Shown here one piece after another: positions 1-7,345 of a DNA stretch of 12,199 nt (position 1 is the stretch's first letter; each line of letters opens with the position of its first letter). Source of the DNA: Microcystis aeruginosa W13-11 (GTDB lineage: Bacteria; Cyanobacteriota; Cyanobacteriia; Cyanobacteriales; Microcystaceae); NCBI GenBank assembly GCA_009995705.1, contig JAADBR010000126.1:1-12199 (forward strand), read 5' to 3'. A model generated the notes under the pieces. That model saw only the letters and a program-made list of their open reading frames with translations, was not told where the DNA came from and did no database searches. The position numbers were made by a program, and so were the translations under genes.

Positions 1-117
1 TTGTGTTCTGAGATGGAGAGCTTTATTGTAAACTAATCTTACACAGCCCAAGGTGCGCCGCAATAGCGACTCTTGTTCTGGTGTTGGGTAAAATCGGTAA
101 GAATAGGCTTTTTCCAT
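1..117 (-). CDS. tnpB: TnpB (OrfB), IS200/IS605 superfamily, N-terminal fragment cut by window edge
   Basis: The minus strand reads an ATG at 117-115 and then 39 codons without a stop to the window edge. The peptide begins MEKAYSYRFYPTPEQ and continues with LGCVRLVYNKAL. This is the typical N-terminal helix-turn-helix (HTH_OrfB_IS605) of TnpB proteins: Y-R-x-Y-P-T-x-x-Q, then G-x-x-R-x-x-Y-N. TnpB is an RNA-guided DNA nuclease that helps IS200/IS605-type elements persist; its guide RNA comes from the right end of the element. The catalytic RuvC part, the zinc finger and the right end lie outside the window, so activity cannot be judged. A promoter-like pair sits immediately upstream (125-154, minus strand). 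Family assignment is confident; completeness is unknown. Confidence 0.88.
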   Translation of the reverse strand, partial: MEKAYSYRFYPTPEQESLLRRTLGCVRLVYNKALHLRTQ

Positions 118-124
118 GTCTCAC

Positions 125-154
125 ATTTTAGCATATATTTCGTAAATGTGTTAA
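125..154 (-). promoter_or_regulatory. Putative sigma70-type promoter of tnpB
   Basis: On the minus strand, TTAACA (154-149, five of six matches to TTGACA) is followed after 18 bases by TAAAAT (130-125, five of six matches to TATAAT). TGC directly before it gives an extended -10. Transcription would begin only a few bases before the tnpB ATG at 117, so the message would be nearly leaderless. The -35 box lies inside the palindrome at 149-163, which could serve as a binding site for a regulator or transposase. Based on motif matching only. Confidence 0.4.
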
Positions 155-169
155 TATTTAACAGTAAAG

Positions 170-186
170 CCGTCGTTTCACGACGG
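170..186. repeat. Perfect hairpin in the element's left end
   Basis: CCGTCG (170-175) and CGACGG (181-186) form a perfect GC-rich 6-bp stem around the loop TTTCA. No T-run follows on either strand, so it is not a standard terminator. Its position about 50 bases upstream of tnpB and about 20 bases from the inferred outer boundary matches the subterminal hairpin of IS200/IS605 elements, bound as single-stranded DNA by TnpA. Confidence 0.6.
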
Positions 187-207
187 GGTTTCAGAACCAA
201 ATTTTCG

Positions 208-1341
208 ATGAAGTACGCTCTGGTTCACGAGTGGTTAACCCCAAAGGCGACGGGGGGATCGGAATTAGTGGTTAAGGAGATTTTACAATGTCTAGAGGCG
301 GATTTATACGCTTTGATCGATTTTGAGTCCACTAATCCCGATAGTTATCTCTATGGTCGCTCGATCGGGACAACTTTCCTGCAAAATTTCCCGAAAGCGA
401 GAAATGGCGTACAAAAATACTTACCTTTTCTTCCCTTGGCGATCGAGCAGTTAAATTTAGAGGATTATGATGTAGTTTTATCCTCCTCCCATTGTGTGGC
501 TAAAGGGGTGTTAATACGACCGGATCAGGTTCACATTTGTTATTGTCACACTCCCATGCGTTATGCTTGGGATTTAACTTTTGACTATCTAGCTAATAGT
601 AAGCTAGGACAGGGATTACCCGGTATTTTCACCCGTTATCTCTTGCATGGTTTGCGTCAGTGGGATGTGATTTCTGCTAATCGTGTGGACTATTTTCTGG
701 CTAATTCTCACCACACTGCTAGACGAATTTGGCGCTGTTATCGACGGGAGGCAAAAGTTATTTATCCTCCCGTACAAATCGAGCGGTTTCCCTACCAAGA
801 GAAAAAAGAAGATTTTTATTTAGTAGTCTCTCGTCTGGTTAGTTATAAAAAAGTCCCTTTAATTGTGGAAGCATTTAATCAATTGGCATTACCCCTAGTG
901 GTTATTGGAGATGGTCCACAGATGGCTTTAATCAGACAGTTAGCTAAGGATAATATTCAAATTTTAGGTGCGGTTTCTGATCGAATGGTAGCAGAGTATA
1001 TGTCGAGAGCAAAAGCGTTTATTTATGCTGCCTGTGAGGATTTTGGTATTGCTTTAGTGGAAGCGCAAGCTTGTGGTACTCCCGTGATTGCATTTGCCGC
1101 CGGAGGTGCTTTAGAAACCGTGCGGGATCTGCGGGCAAATTCTCCCCAGGGAACAGGATTACTTTTTGGGGAACAAAATCCCCAATCTTTGGTAGAAGCA
1201 GTTAAATATTTTGTGGATCACGGTGATAGAATTGCTTCAGAAAGTTGTCGGCAACAGGCTAATAGATTTACTCCTGAAATCTTTCAAAGTAACTATAGTT
1301 TATTTGTCGAGGAGCATTCAATATCTAAAAGTTGTTGCTAA
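208..1341 (+). CDS. Glycosyltransferase family 4 (WbaZ-like), likely surface polysaccharide synthesis
   Basis: A 377-residue GT-B fold sugar transferase, expected to move a sugar from a nucleotide donor to a glycan or lipid-linked acceptor at the cytoplasmic face of the membrane. The N-terminal domain starts MKYALVHEWL and has the donor-loop glycines GG (16-17). CHTPMRYAWD (113-122) is typical of the WbaZ-like subgroup. The C-terminal domain has VSRLVSYKK (207-215), GDGP (234-237) and the E-x7-E motif in EDFGIALVEA (E277 and E285). The frame stays open upstream to 73, but those 45 residues are the antisense of the tnpB left end and resemble nothing in the family, so the ATG at 208 is chosen. 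No Shine-Dalgarno sequence precedes it. The mobile element directly upstream may have replaced its native leader. Acceptor and sugar are unknown. Confidence 0.88.
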   Translation: MKYALVHEWLTPKATGGSELVVKEILQCLEADLYALIDFESTNPDSYLYGRSIGTTFLQNFPKARNGVQKYLPFLPLAIEQLNLEDYDVVLSSSHCVAKGVLIRPDQVHICYCHTPMRYAWDLTFDYLANSKLGQGLPGIFTRYLLHGLRQWDVISANRVDYFLANSHHTARRIWRCYRREAKVIYPPVQIERFPYQEKKEDFYLVVSRLVSYKKVPLIVEAFNQLALPLVVIGDGPQMALIRQLAKDNIQILGAVSDRMVAEYMSRAKAFIYAACEDFGIALVEAQACGTPVIAFAAGGALETVRDLRANSPQGTGLLFGEQNPQSLVEAVKYFVDHGDRIASESCRQQANRFTPEIFQSNYSLFVEEHSISKSCC

Positions 1342-1730
1342 GTTTAATTAGATCAGTTATCTTAATGGAAAGCTAGGAAGTTTTTGTTTTAGGGAGTCAG
1401 TCATCGGTGGTCGATAACCAATTAGGTTATACTTTATTTTGATGAGAAACGTTATATTTTACCAATGGTGAAGATGCAGCCAATGCACCCTAAAATGTAA
1501 TACTATGGGTATTTCTCGAAAGTAGAGATGTACCTTTGCGTTAGACAATCAACTGTTTTTAGAAAACAAAGGTGGATTTTAATATTGCCCTAACCCAACA
1601 AAATTAATTTGGTTCTTCGGCAGGTAGTATGCTAAGGACTCTTTGCTTATCCTAAAAACCTTACGCTTCAAGTCCAATATTTGTGATTGCATAACAAGTA
1701 CCGAACAACCATTAATCTTTGGGAGTATTA
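1342..1730. other. 389-base gene-free region between convergent genes
   Basis: No convincing coding sequence is seen in six frames. The stretch is AT-rich and lies between the 3' ends of the glycosyltransferase (plus) and the broken methyltransferase (minus). It has weak inverted repeats: ATAACC/GGTTAT at 1414-1430, ACCTTTG/CAAAGGT at 1532-1573, and TGTTTT/AAAACA at 1554-1568 nested in the latter. The words CCTAACCCAACA and GGTTCTTCGG in the 1580-1625 area resemble pieces of cyanobacterial dispersed repeats, which suggests repeat debris, but no complete element with paired ends was found. Confidence 0.5.
1414..1440 (+). terminator. Weak candidate terminator after the glycosyltransferase
   Basis: ATAACC-AATTA-GGTTAT (1414-1430) makes a perfect 6-bp stem, followed by ACTTTATTTT. 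The stem is short and AT-rich, and it begins about 73 bases after the stop codon, so intrinsic termination here is only possible. Confidence 0.25.
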
Positions 1731-2489
1731 TTAACCTTTTTTGCCCGTTATCTTCTGAGAAAGCTTGCGTAATCCAGTCTTAAAAGGTAGACGAAAATAA
1801 GCCCTTTCTTTGGTATAGATATGGTAATCAGTCAAAAGTCTGTCTGATAAAATATCCAGTCCTAAATCTAGGTAACGGCTATTTTTAAACAGAACGTTAT
1901 TAGCATAGAAACAAACAAATTTAAACTCAGGAATCAAAGATTGAATTGTTTTGAGATTAATCTGATTCTCGTACAACTCTCGATCATCATATTCCGTATA
2001 AAAATATCTGGTTTTAGCTAAAGTTTCTAAACCACACCTAATTAACTGTTCTTCGGCTCCCTGCACATCTGCCTAAATAAAATCAACTTCTGTGATATTA
2101 TTTTCTTCTGCCCAAGTATCCAAGCGCATAGTTTTAACGGTGGTAGAACTATTAAAAGGGATTTGAGGATAAACTTTCAAATATTCCTGCGGTTTTTTCA
2201 GAGAAGAAGAAGCAGCGTGTTTGAGTTGATCACCTACTTGCACACCACGTTGATAAAATACCGCCTCACCATCTTGATCGGATAGAGCCAATTCGTACAA
2301 TTGAGAGCGAGGATCGTTGACTAGATTTCTGTGTTGTGCAATTATGGGCGGATCGGGTTCAAAACTATAAATTTTGATTCTGGGAAATTCCTTGAGAAAT
2401 CCAAGAGTGTCAGTACCCTTGTGGGCACCTACTTCTAAGATAATCGGATTATCTTTTTTCAGCAATTGTTTGATTAACTTTTTATCCAT
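1731..2489 (-). pseudogene. FkbM-family SAM-dependent methyltransferase interrupted by one amber codon
   Basis: The gene starts at ATG 2489 and would give 252 residues, normal for FkbM-type O-methyltransferases that act on sugars or secondary metabolites. Visible motifs are the SAM-binding EVGAHKG (19-25), FEPDP (43-47) with its acidic residue, the ASSSL stretch (93-97) and MRLDTW (121-126). After VDFI (135-138) the codon at 2075-2073 is TAG, and the same frame then continues with ADVQGAEEQLI to a TAA at 1733-1731. Relatives usually have W or K at this point, so TGG to TAG is the likely change. The stop removes the conserved D-V-Q-G-A-E motif and the C-terminal 113 residues, so the 138-residue product should be inactive unless TAG is read through. 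A GTG at 2066 could in principle restart the second half, but that piece lacks SAM motif I. A sequencing error is the main alternative. Confidence 0.85.
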
Positions 2490-2519
2490 AAACGGCAGTT
2501 ATCCAAAAGGATTGTCAAG

Positions 2520-2548
2520 ACTTTAACCTAAAGTTTCCTTGAAGTCAA
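2520..2548 (-). promoter_or_regulatory. Putative promoter of the FkbM methyltransferase gene
   Basis: On the minus strand, TTGACT (2548-2543) and TAAAGT (2525-2520) are separated by 17 bases. This predicts a start near 2513 and a 5' leader of roughly 24 bases before the ATG at 2489. The 170-base spacer to pcxA is a divergent promoter region. Motif match only. Confidence 0.35.
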
Positions 2549-2622
2549 GTATTTGCAGAAAAAATTTTTAAGCAAACTTAAGAATTATAGTAGCGAGGAC
2601 TGGATGTTTTTTGTAGAATAAA

Positions 2623-2628
2623 TATAAG
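2623..2628 (+). promoter_or_regulatory. Possible -10 box of the pcxA promoter
   Basis: TATAAG matches five of six positions of TATAAT and lies 31 bases before the GTG start of pcxA. No good -35 box is found at 16-18 bases upstream, so the call is weak. The pcxA start is preceded by GCGAGG (2645-2650), a weak Shine-Dalgarno candidate nine bases from the GTG. Confidence 0.22.
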
Positions 2629-2659
2629 TTGTGATGACGGAAAAGCGAGGATTATAGCC

Positions 2660-3859
2660 GTGCCTTCGAATCGAGTTAATCAATGGGTAGAGAGACGCTC
2701 TTTAGTGGCTCTAGAATCAGCTTATCAGAGAGCGCTCAAAATTAAAGCGATCGAAGATCAACATTTTGGGGGACAAAAAATTTCCCCGGCTGCCGTGGGA
2801 GGAAAAAGTGTTTATGATTACTTTCAAAGTACCCTAGAGCGAGAATTGTTCCAGATACGTCTCAATTTAACTCAAGTACGTCTGGGTAATTTTCTTAGCC
2901 CGCAAACTAACCCAGAAAATAATAACATACTAGGGACTTTAAAAGCGATCGAGGATATTATCGGTAAATATCGCCTAGACTTAGGGGAATTGCTGCCCCC
3001 TTTACCGAATAATCAAACCCCAAATTTGCCTAGTGCCAATCTCACCGGTGATACCCCCAAGGATAAAAATAACCAGATAATTTCTCCTGCAACCAGTAAT
3101 AAATTTTTTAACTTCCAGCAAGAATTAACCCCCGAATACGAACAGACTGTCATCAAACAACTCCGTACCCTGCGACAACAGCAGCGCATCGCTATTCGTT
3201 TTATCCTGATTATTATTTTAGTTCCTCTCTCGGTGCAGGTTATTAGTAGAAACTTTATTTTTAGCCCTGTCTTAAACTATTTTGGTGTGGATAGAGCGAA
3301 AATATCAGAAGTTTATATTTCTCAGGAAATTGGTGAAAAATATCTCAGGGAATTTGCTAGACTTCAAGAAATACAAGAAATCAAGCACGTTTTAGGAGTA
3401 GCAAAAGTAGGGCAAGAATCAGAAGAAACCTTTCGGGAACAGGTGCAAGAATTATTCAGAGAAGCGGGTTATGAAAGTCAAGATGGTTGGAAAAACTTGC
3501 TCTCCGATATTACTGGAGTAATAGCCTTTATTGCGATCTTAATTTTCGGTCGTCAACAATTGGCGATTACGCAAGCTTATGTTAGTCGTTATTTTCTCAG
3601 CTTAAATGATATCACCAAAGCCTTTATCTTTATCCTCTTTACCGATATATTTGTCGGGTTTCACTCGGCGGAGGGCTGGACGGTGATCCTAGAAACTTTG
3701 TTCCGACACTTTGGTTGGCGTGAGAATATTACATTCATTAGCTTGTTTGTGGCCACTGTTCCCGTTATCCTAGATACCATCTTTAAACTATTAATATTTA
3801 ATTATCTGACTCGTAAATCTCCCACTGCCGCAACTATCCTAGAAAAGATGAACCAGTAA
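2660..3859 (+). CDS. pcxA: Proton extrusion protein PcxA/CotA (CemA family)
   Basis: A 399-residue membrane protein of the CemA/PcxA family, known in cyanobacteria to be needed for light-dependent, sodium-stimulated proton release and, indirectly, for inorganic carbon uptake and acid tolerance. The N-terminal half (1-175) is soluble, with helical repeats and a Pro/Asn-rich linker near 112-145. The C-terminal half carries four likely membrane segments at about 178-196, 283-301, 318-335 and 355-382. The family signature is the stretch ITKAFIFILFTDIFVGFHSAEGW (318-340), whose FHS-x-x-GW core is conserved with plastid CemA. The start is GTG; no in-frame ATG lies just upstream. The RND pump gene begins 6 bases after the stop, so co-transcription is likely. 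Cyanobacteria can have a second paralogue (PcxL), and I cannot exclude that this is it. Confidence 0.88.
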   Translation: MPSNRVNQWVERRSLVALESAYQRALKIKAIEDQHFGGQKISPAAVGGKSVYDYFQSTLERELFQIRLNLTQVRLGNFLSPQTNPENNNILGTLKAIEDIIGKYRLDLGELLPPLPNNQTPNLPSANLTGDTPKDKNNQIISPATSNKFFNFQQELTPEYEQTVIKQLRTLRQQQRIAIRFILIIILVPLSVQVISRNFIFSPVLNYFGVDRAKISEVYISQEIGEKYLREFARLQEIQEIKHVLGVAKVGQESEETFREQVQELFREAGYESQDGWKNLLSDITGVIAFIAILIFGRQQLAITQAYVSRYFLSLNDITKAFIFILFTDIFVGFHSAEGWTVILETLFRHFGWRENITFISLFVATVPVILDTIFKLLIFNYLTRKSPTAATILEKMNQ

Positions 3860-3865
3860 CGCCCT

Positions 3866-6800
3866 ATGATCCTCAGTATTGCCGATACCTTCATTAAAAG
3901 ACCCGTTCTGACCACAGTTTGCTCGATTTTAATCGTTTTGATCGGAGCGATCGCCATTCCCTTTTTACCCCTAGAAAAACTGCCCCAGTTGGCATTTATT
4001 CAGGTAGCGGTAAATGCCAACTACTTGGGAACCGATGCCAAAACCGTACAGGACAACGTTACCACGGTACTCGATCGCCAGATTAATGGGACAGAACAGA
4101 TTGTTTATATGCAGTCCCAGAGTACCAACACCGGACAAAGTACGGTGAATGTCTTTTTCCCGGTGGAAATGGATCGGAACATTGCCCAAGTCTTGGTACA
4201 AAACCGCGTCAGTACCGCCGCCGCTAGTTTACCGGAAGAAGTGAACCGGCAGGGGGTGACCACCAATACCCAATCCCCCAGCGTTACCCTTGCCTACGGG
4301 ATTTCCGCCAAACCGGACGAAAAGGGCAATTATCCCTACGATACGATCTTTCTAAGTAACTTTGTCGATCGAGTCATCGATGCCGAGATTCGCCGGATCG
4401 AGGGGGTTGGTAGTACAACGATCATCGGGGAGAGGCAATACGCCCTGCGTTTTTGGCTTAATCCCGATGCTTTAGCCGCTAGGGGTGTATCGGCGGGCGA
4501 AGTAGTACAAGCAATCCGAGAACAGAATATTCAGGTGGGTGCGGGGACAATTGGCGGCGATCCCAGTCCCGAAGATCAGGAATACCAGATCGCCATTCGC
4601 GCCGTTGGTCGGGTTGCCACTGGGGAGGAAGCGGAAAATATTGTCGTCAAAGTCGGGGAAAATGGCGATTTGATCCGAATTAAAGACGTGGGACGGGCAG
4701 AAATCGGAGCCGAAGACTACAGTACCGCCGCCTATTTCGACAAATCCCCCGCCGTCGTCTATATAGTCTATCAGTTGCCCGGTTCTAACGCTTGGAATAC
4801 TGCCAAACTGGTAAAAGAAAAAATGGCGGAACTAGAACCAAGTTTCCCCCCGGGGTTAAATATCGCCATTACCCTCGATAATACCGCCTTTGTCGCCGCT
4901 TCCCTGGAAGAGGCCGTTGGCACTCTGGTGGAGGCGATTTTACTGGTTATTCTGGTGATTTTTATCTTCCTTCAGGATTGGCGCACCACGATCATTCCGG
5001 CGATCGCTATTCCCGTATCTTTGATCGGAACCATGGCCGTCGCCCTCGCTTTAGGCTATTCTCTCAATAACCTCTCCTTGTTTGCCGTCATTCTAGCCAC
5101 CGGGTTAGTGGTGGACGACGGGATCGTGGTTGTAGAGGCGGTATCGGAAAAATTACGACAGGGAATGCGGCCATTTCAAGCTGCCCTCGATGCCATGGGT
5201 GAGTTAACCTCGGCGGTGATTGCCAGTTCTCTTGTACTATTTGCGGTTTTTATTCCCGTCACCTTCTTCCCCGGTACGGTGGGGATCGTTTATCGACAAT
5301 TTGCCGTGATCATCTCCGCTTCAATTCTGATCTCCACCTTTAACGCCCTCAGTTTTTCCCCCACCATGTCGGCGATTATCATGAAACCGCCCCAAGGCAC
5401 CCGCGGACCCTTGGGACTGTTTTTCGAGGGCTTTAATCGGGGTTTCAACGCAGTTAAAGAGGGTTATCGACGCTCGATCGAATTTCTGATCCGAGTTCGC
5501 TTTCTGGTCCTACCCTTCTTTATCGCCGCCCTCTTTCTCACAGCTTGGAGTTACAACACCACTCCCCAGGGTTTTATCCCCGAAGAAGACCAAGGTTATG
5601 CCTTCGTTTTGGTGCAAGCACCCCCCGGGGTTTCCCTGCGCTACACCGACCAGGTTATCCGTCAGATTAACGAAGAAATTCTCGCCGATATCGAAGAAGT
5701 GGAACACTTTGTCGGTATGGCGGGCTTTAGTTTTGCCGGAAGTGGCAGCAACCAAGGGCTATTTTTTGTCAAGTTAAAAGAATGGTCGGAACGGCCCGGG
5801 GAAGATAAATCAGTTTTTGGCATTCTCAGGAAAATTAACCGACAATTAGCCACTAAAATCCGAGATGCTCGCGCTTTCGCCGTTAATGCCCCCCCTGTGG
5901 ATGGATTAAGTTCTACCGGCGGTTTCGAGCTATTTATCCAAAACCGCGCTTCTTTCCCCATGGACGCTTTGATTGCCAACGCTAATAACGTCATGGCCGA
6001 AGCCCGAAAAAGACCGGAATTATCGGGAATTTTCACCCAATTTACCACCGACACGCCGATGCTGGAACTTTCCATCAATCGCAACCAGCTACAGGCCCAA
6101 AACGTCGATATGCAGGCCGTTTTCGGTACCCTGCAAACCTATCTCGGTTCCAACTTCGTCAATCAATTCGTCTTAGGCGATCGCTTGTATCGGGTCTTTG
6201 CCCAAGCAGAAGCGGATTATCGTTCTAATCCCGAAGATATTAACCGTCTTTACGTCCGTTCCCGTACAGGGGCCAATATTCCCCTATCGGGTTTAGTTAG
6301 CGTCAAACGCTTCACCTATCCACCGATTATCACTAACTTTAACCTCTATCCCTCGATTAACGTTCAGGGTAGTCCCGCCCCCGGTTTTAGTACGGGACAG
6401 GCGATCGCAGTGATGGAAGATGTCTGTCGGAAAGTCCTGCAGCCCGGTTTCGGTTACGCTTGGACGGGTACAGCCTTCCAAGAAAAAACTTCCGCCGGGG
6501 CTGCCCCAGTGATCTTCGGATTAGCCTTTATCGTGGTTTTCCTTGTCCTCGCGGCCCAGTACGAAAGCTACATTGACCCGATTATCATCATGATTACCGT
6601 TCCCCTAGCGATCCTGGGTGCCATGGGGGCCCTACTGTTGCGGGCGAATTTCCTACAAGTGGGGAGTCTCTTCCCGACGGTGAATAATAATATCTATGCT
6701 CAGGTGGCTTTGGTCATGTTAATTGGTTTAGCGGCAAAAAATGCGATTTTAATCGTGGAATTCGCTAACCAGTCCCGTACTTTGGGTTTAAGTATTCCCG

Positions 6801-7168
6801 ATGCGGCAGCCCGGGCCTCGACGGAACGCTTAAGACCGATTCTGATGACGGCCATTTCCGGTTTAGTCGGTTTCTTACCCTTGGTTATCGCTTCTGGCGC
6901 CGGAGCGATGAGTCGTTGGTCCCTGGGAACTGCAATCCTAGGCGGTTATCTGATTTCCACGGTGTTGAGTTTATTTCTTGTCCCGGTGTTGTATGTGCTG
7001 ATCAAACAGTTCGAAGCCCGATTCCTCTCCTCGAAACCCCCCAAAGGTGGCGGTTCTGGCAATAGTAAAACCCCCTCTCTGGGTGGGGAAAGAAATACAT
7101 CAGAAACCCCCATAGAAGAAGGGGCCATTTCCTCTTTGAAAATCTCTCCTCAGTCTGGGAATGACTAG
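3866..7168 (+). CDS. RND (HAE1/AcrB-type) multidrug efflux permease
   Basis: An 1100-residue inner-membrane proton/drug antiporter of the resistance-nodulation-division class, normally a trimer expelling hydrophobic compounds through a periplasmic adaptor and an outer-membrane channel. It opens with SIADTFIKRPV and TM1. The porter loop contains QSTVNVFFPVEMDRNIAQ (91-108) and VQNRV (111-115). The proton-relay residues are present: D417-D418 in GLVVDDGIVVVEA (TM4) and K958 in GLAAKNAILIVEF (TM10), matching AcrB D407/D408/K940. The duplicated layout (two sets of six TM plus large loops) is complete. The protein is longer than AcrB because of a Gly/Ser/Pro-rich tail of about 45 residues (from about 1055) with no recognised domain. 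There is no clear Shine-Dalgarno sequence; the 6-base gap to pcxA suggests translational coupling. No adaptor or TolC-like gene is in the window. Substrates are unknown. Confidence 0.93.
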   Translation: MILSIADTFIKRPVLTTVCSILIVLIGAIAIPFLPLEKLPQLAFIQVAVNANYLGTDAKTVQDNVTTVLDRQINGTEQIVYMQSQSTNTGQSTVNVFFPVEMDRNIAQVLVQNRVSTAAASLPEEVNRQGVTTNTQSPSVTLAYGISAKPDEKGNYPYDTIFLSNFVDRVIDAEIRRIEGVGSTTIIGERQYALRFWLNPDALAARGVSAGEVVQAIREQNIQVGAGTIGGDPSPEDQEYQIAIRAVGRVATGEEAENIVVKVGENGDLIRIKDVGRAEIGAEDYSTAAYFDKSPAVVYIVYQLPGSNAWNTAKLVKEKMAELEPSFPPGLNIAITLDNTAFVAASLEEAVGTLVEAILLVILVIFIFLQDWRTTIIPAIAIPVSLIGTMAVALALGYSLNNLSLFAVILATGLVVDDGIVVVEAVSEKLRQGMRPFQAALDAMGELTSAVIASSLVLFAVFIPVTFFPGTVGIVYRQFAVIISASILISTFNALSFSPTMSAIIMKPPQGTRGPLGLFFEGFNRGFNAVKEGYRRSIEFLIRVRFLVLPFFIAALFLTAWSYNTTPQGFIPEEDQGYAFVLVQAPPGVSLRYTDQVIRQINEEILADIEEVEHFVGMAGFSFAGSGSNQGLFFVKLKEWSERPGEDKSVFGILRKINRQLATKIRDARAFAVNAPPVDGLSSTGGFELFIQNRASFPMDALIANANNVMAEARKRPELSGIFTQFTTDTPMLELSINRNQLQAQNVDMQAVFGTLQTYLGSNFVNQFVLGDRLYRVFAQAEADYRSNPEDINRLYVRSRTGANIPLSGLVSVKRFTYPPIITNFNLYPSINVQGSPAPGFSTGQAIAVMEDVCRKVLQPGFGYAWTGTAFQEKTSAGAAPVIFGLAFIVVFLVLAAQYESYIDPIIIMITVPLAILGAMGALLLRANFLQVGSLFPTVNNNIYAQVALVMLIGLAAKNAILIVEFANQSRTLGLSIPDAAARASTERLRPILMTAISGLVGFLPLVIASGAGAMSRWSLGTAILGGYLISTVLSLFLVPVLYVLIKQFEARFLSSKPPKGGGSGNSKTPSLGGERNTSETPIEEGAISSLKISPQSGND

Positions 7169-7186
7169 GATGTTAGGAGACTTTTT

Positions 7187-7338
7187 CAGTGATCAGTAAT
7201 CAGTAATCAGTGAAAAGAAAGCTCCGTAATTGCCACTTAATACTGTTAACTGAAAAATCTAATCTGAGAATTGATACCTAATCACTGAAAAGGCTGACGG
7301 CTGATTACTAAACAACTGATAACTGCTAACTGATAACT
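7187..7338. repeat. Dispersed repeat of short CAGTAAT/TGATAAC units in inverted orientation
   Basis: The left arm (7187-7212) is built from overlapping CAGTGAT/CAGTAAT units. The right arm (about 7301-7338) has CTGATTACT and then TGATAACTG/CTAACTGATAACT units, roughly the reverse complement, so the two arms can pair across about 90 bases. Heptamer-type repeats of this kind are frequent between genes in filamentous and colonial cyanobacteria (STRR-like). It fills nearly all of the 177-base gap between the RND and antiporter genes. It also forms the antiporter leader, ending 7 bases before its ATG, where no Shine-Dalgarno sequence is visible. Confidence 0.7.
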
Positions 7339-7345
7339 AAAAATA

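Larger units (their letters stand above)
1..207 (-). mobile_element. Left end of an IS200/IS605-type (tnpB) element; outer boundary inferred
   Basis: Seen: a tnpB start (1-117, minus), then about 90 non-coding bases with two perfect palindromes. These are TGTTAA-TAT-TTAACA (149-163) and CCGTCG-TTTCA-CGACGG (170-186). Known: IS200/IS605 elements lack terminal inverted repeats and carry subterminal hairpins recognised by TnpA, so a hairpin just outside tnpB fits the left end. Inferred: the element stops at or shortly before the glycosyltransferase start codon at 208, because that protein has its full N-terminus from there. Read on the minus strand, the pentamer next to this point is TTCAT, which resembles the TTxAT-type target motifs known for such elements. 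The exact boundary is not proven. Confidence 0.65.

Noticed and set aside
170..200. Possible CRISPR repeat unit with the hairpin and GTTTCAGAACC
   Set aside because: Only one copy exists and there are no spacers; the hairpin is better explained as the left end of the tnpB element.
73..207. 45-residue N-terminal extension of the glycosyltransferase
   Set aside because: It is the antisense of the tnpB start and the element's left end, has no family similarity, and the family's N-terminus begins at the ATG at 208.
1472..1482. GATGCAG words at 1474, 9081 and 10382 as a shared regulatory motif
   Set aside because: The words are short, with unrelated flanks and inconsistent distance to genes; chance is sufficient except for the inverted pair at 8921/9079.
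2064..2075. Two separate genes instead of one broken methyltransferase
   Set aside because: Both halves are in the same frame, split one FkbM protein with its motifs in order, and the second half has only a GTG inside a conserved motif as start.
5510..6084. Minus-strand open frames inside the RND gene
   Set aside because: They are antisense shadows of a strongly conserved plus-strand coding region and show no domain.
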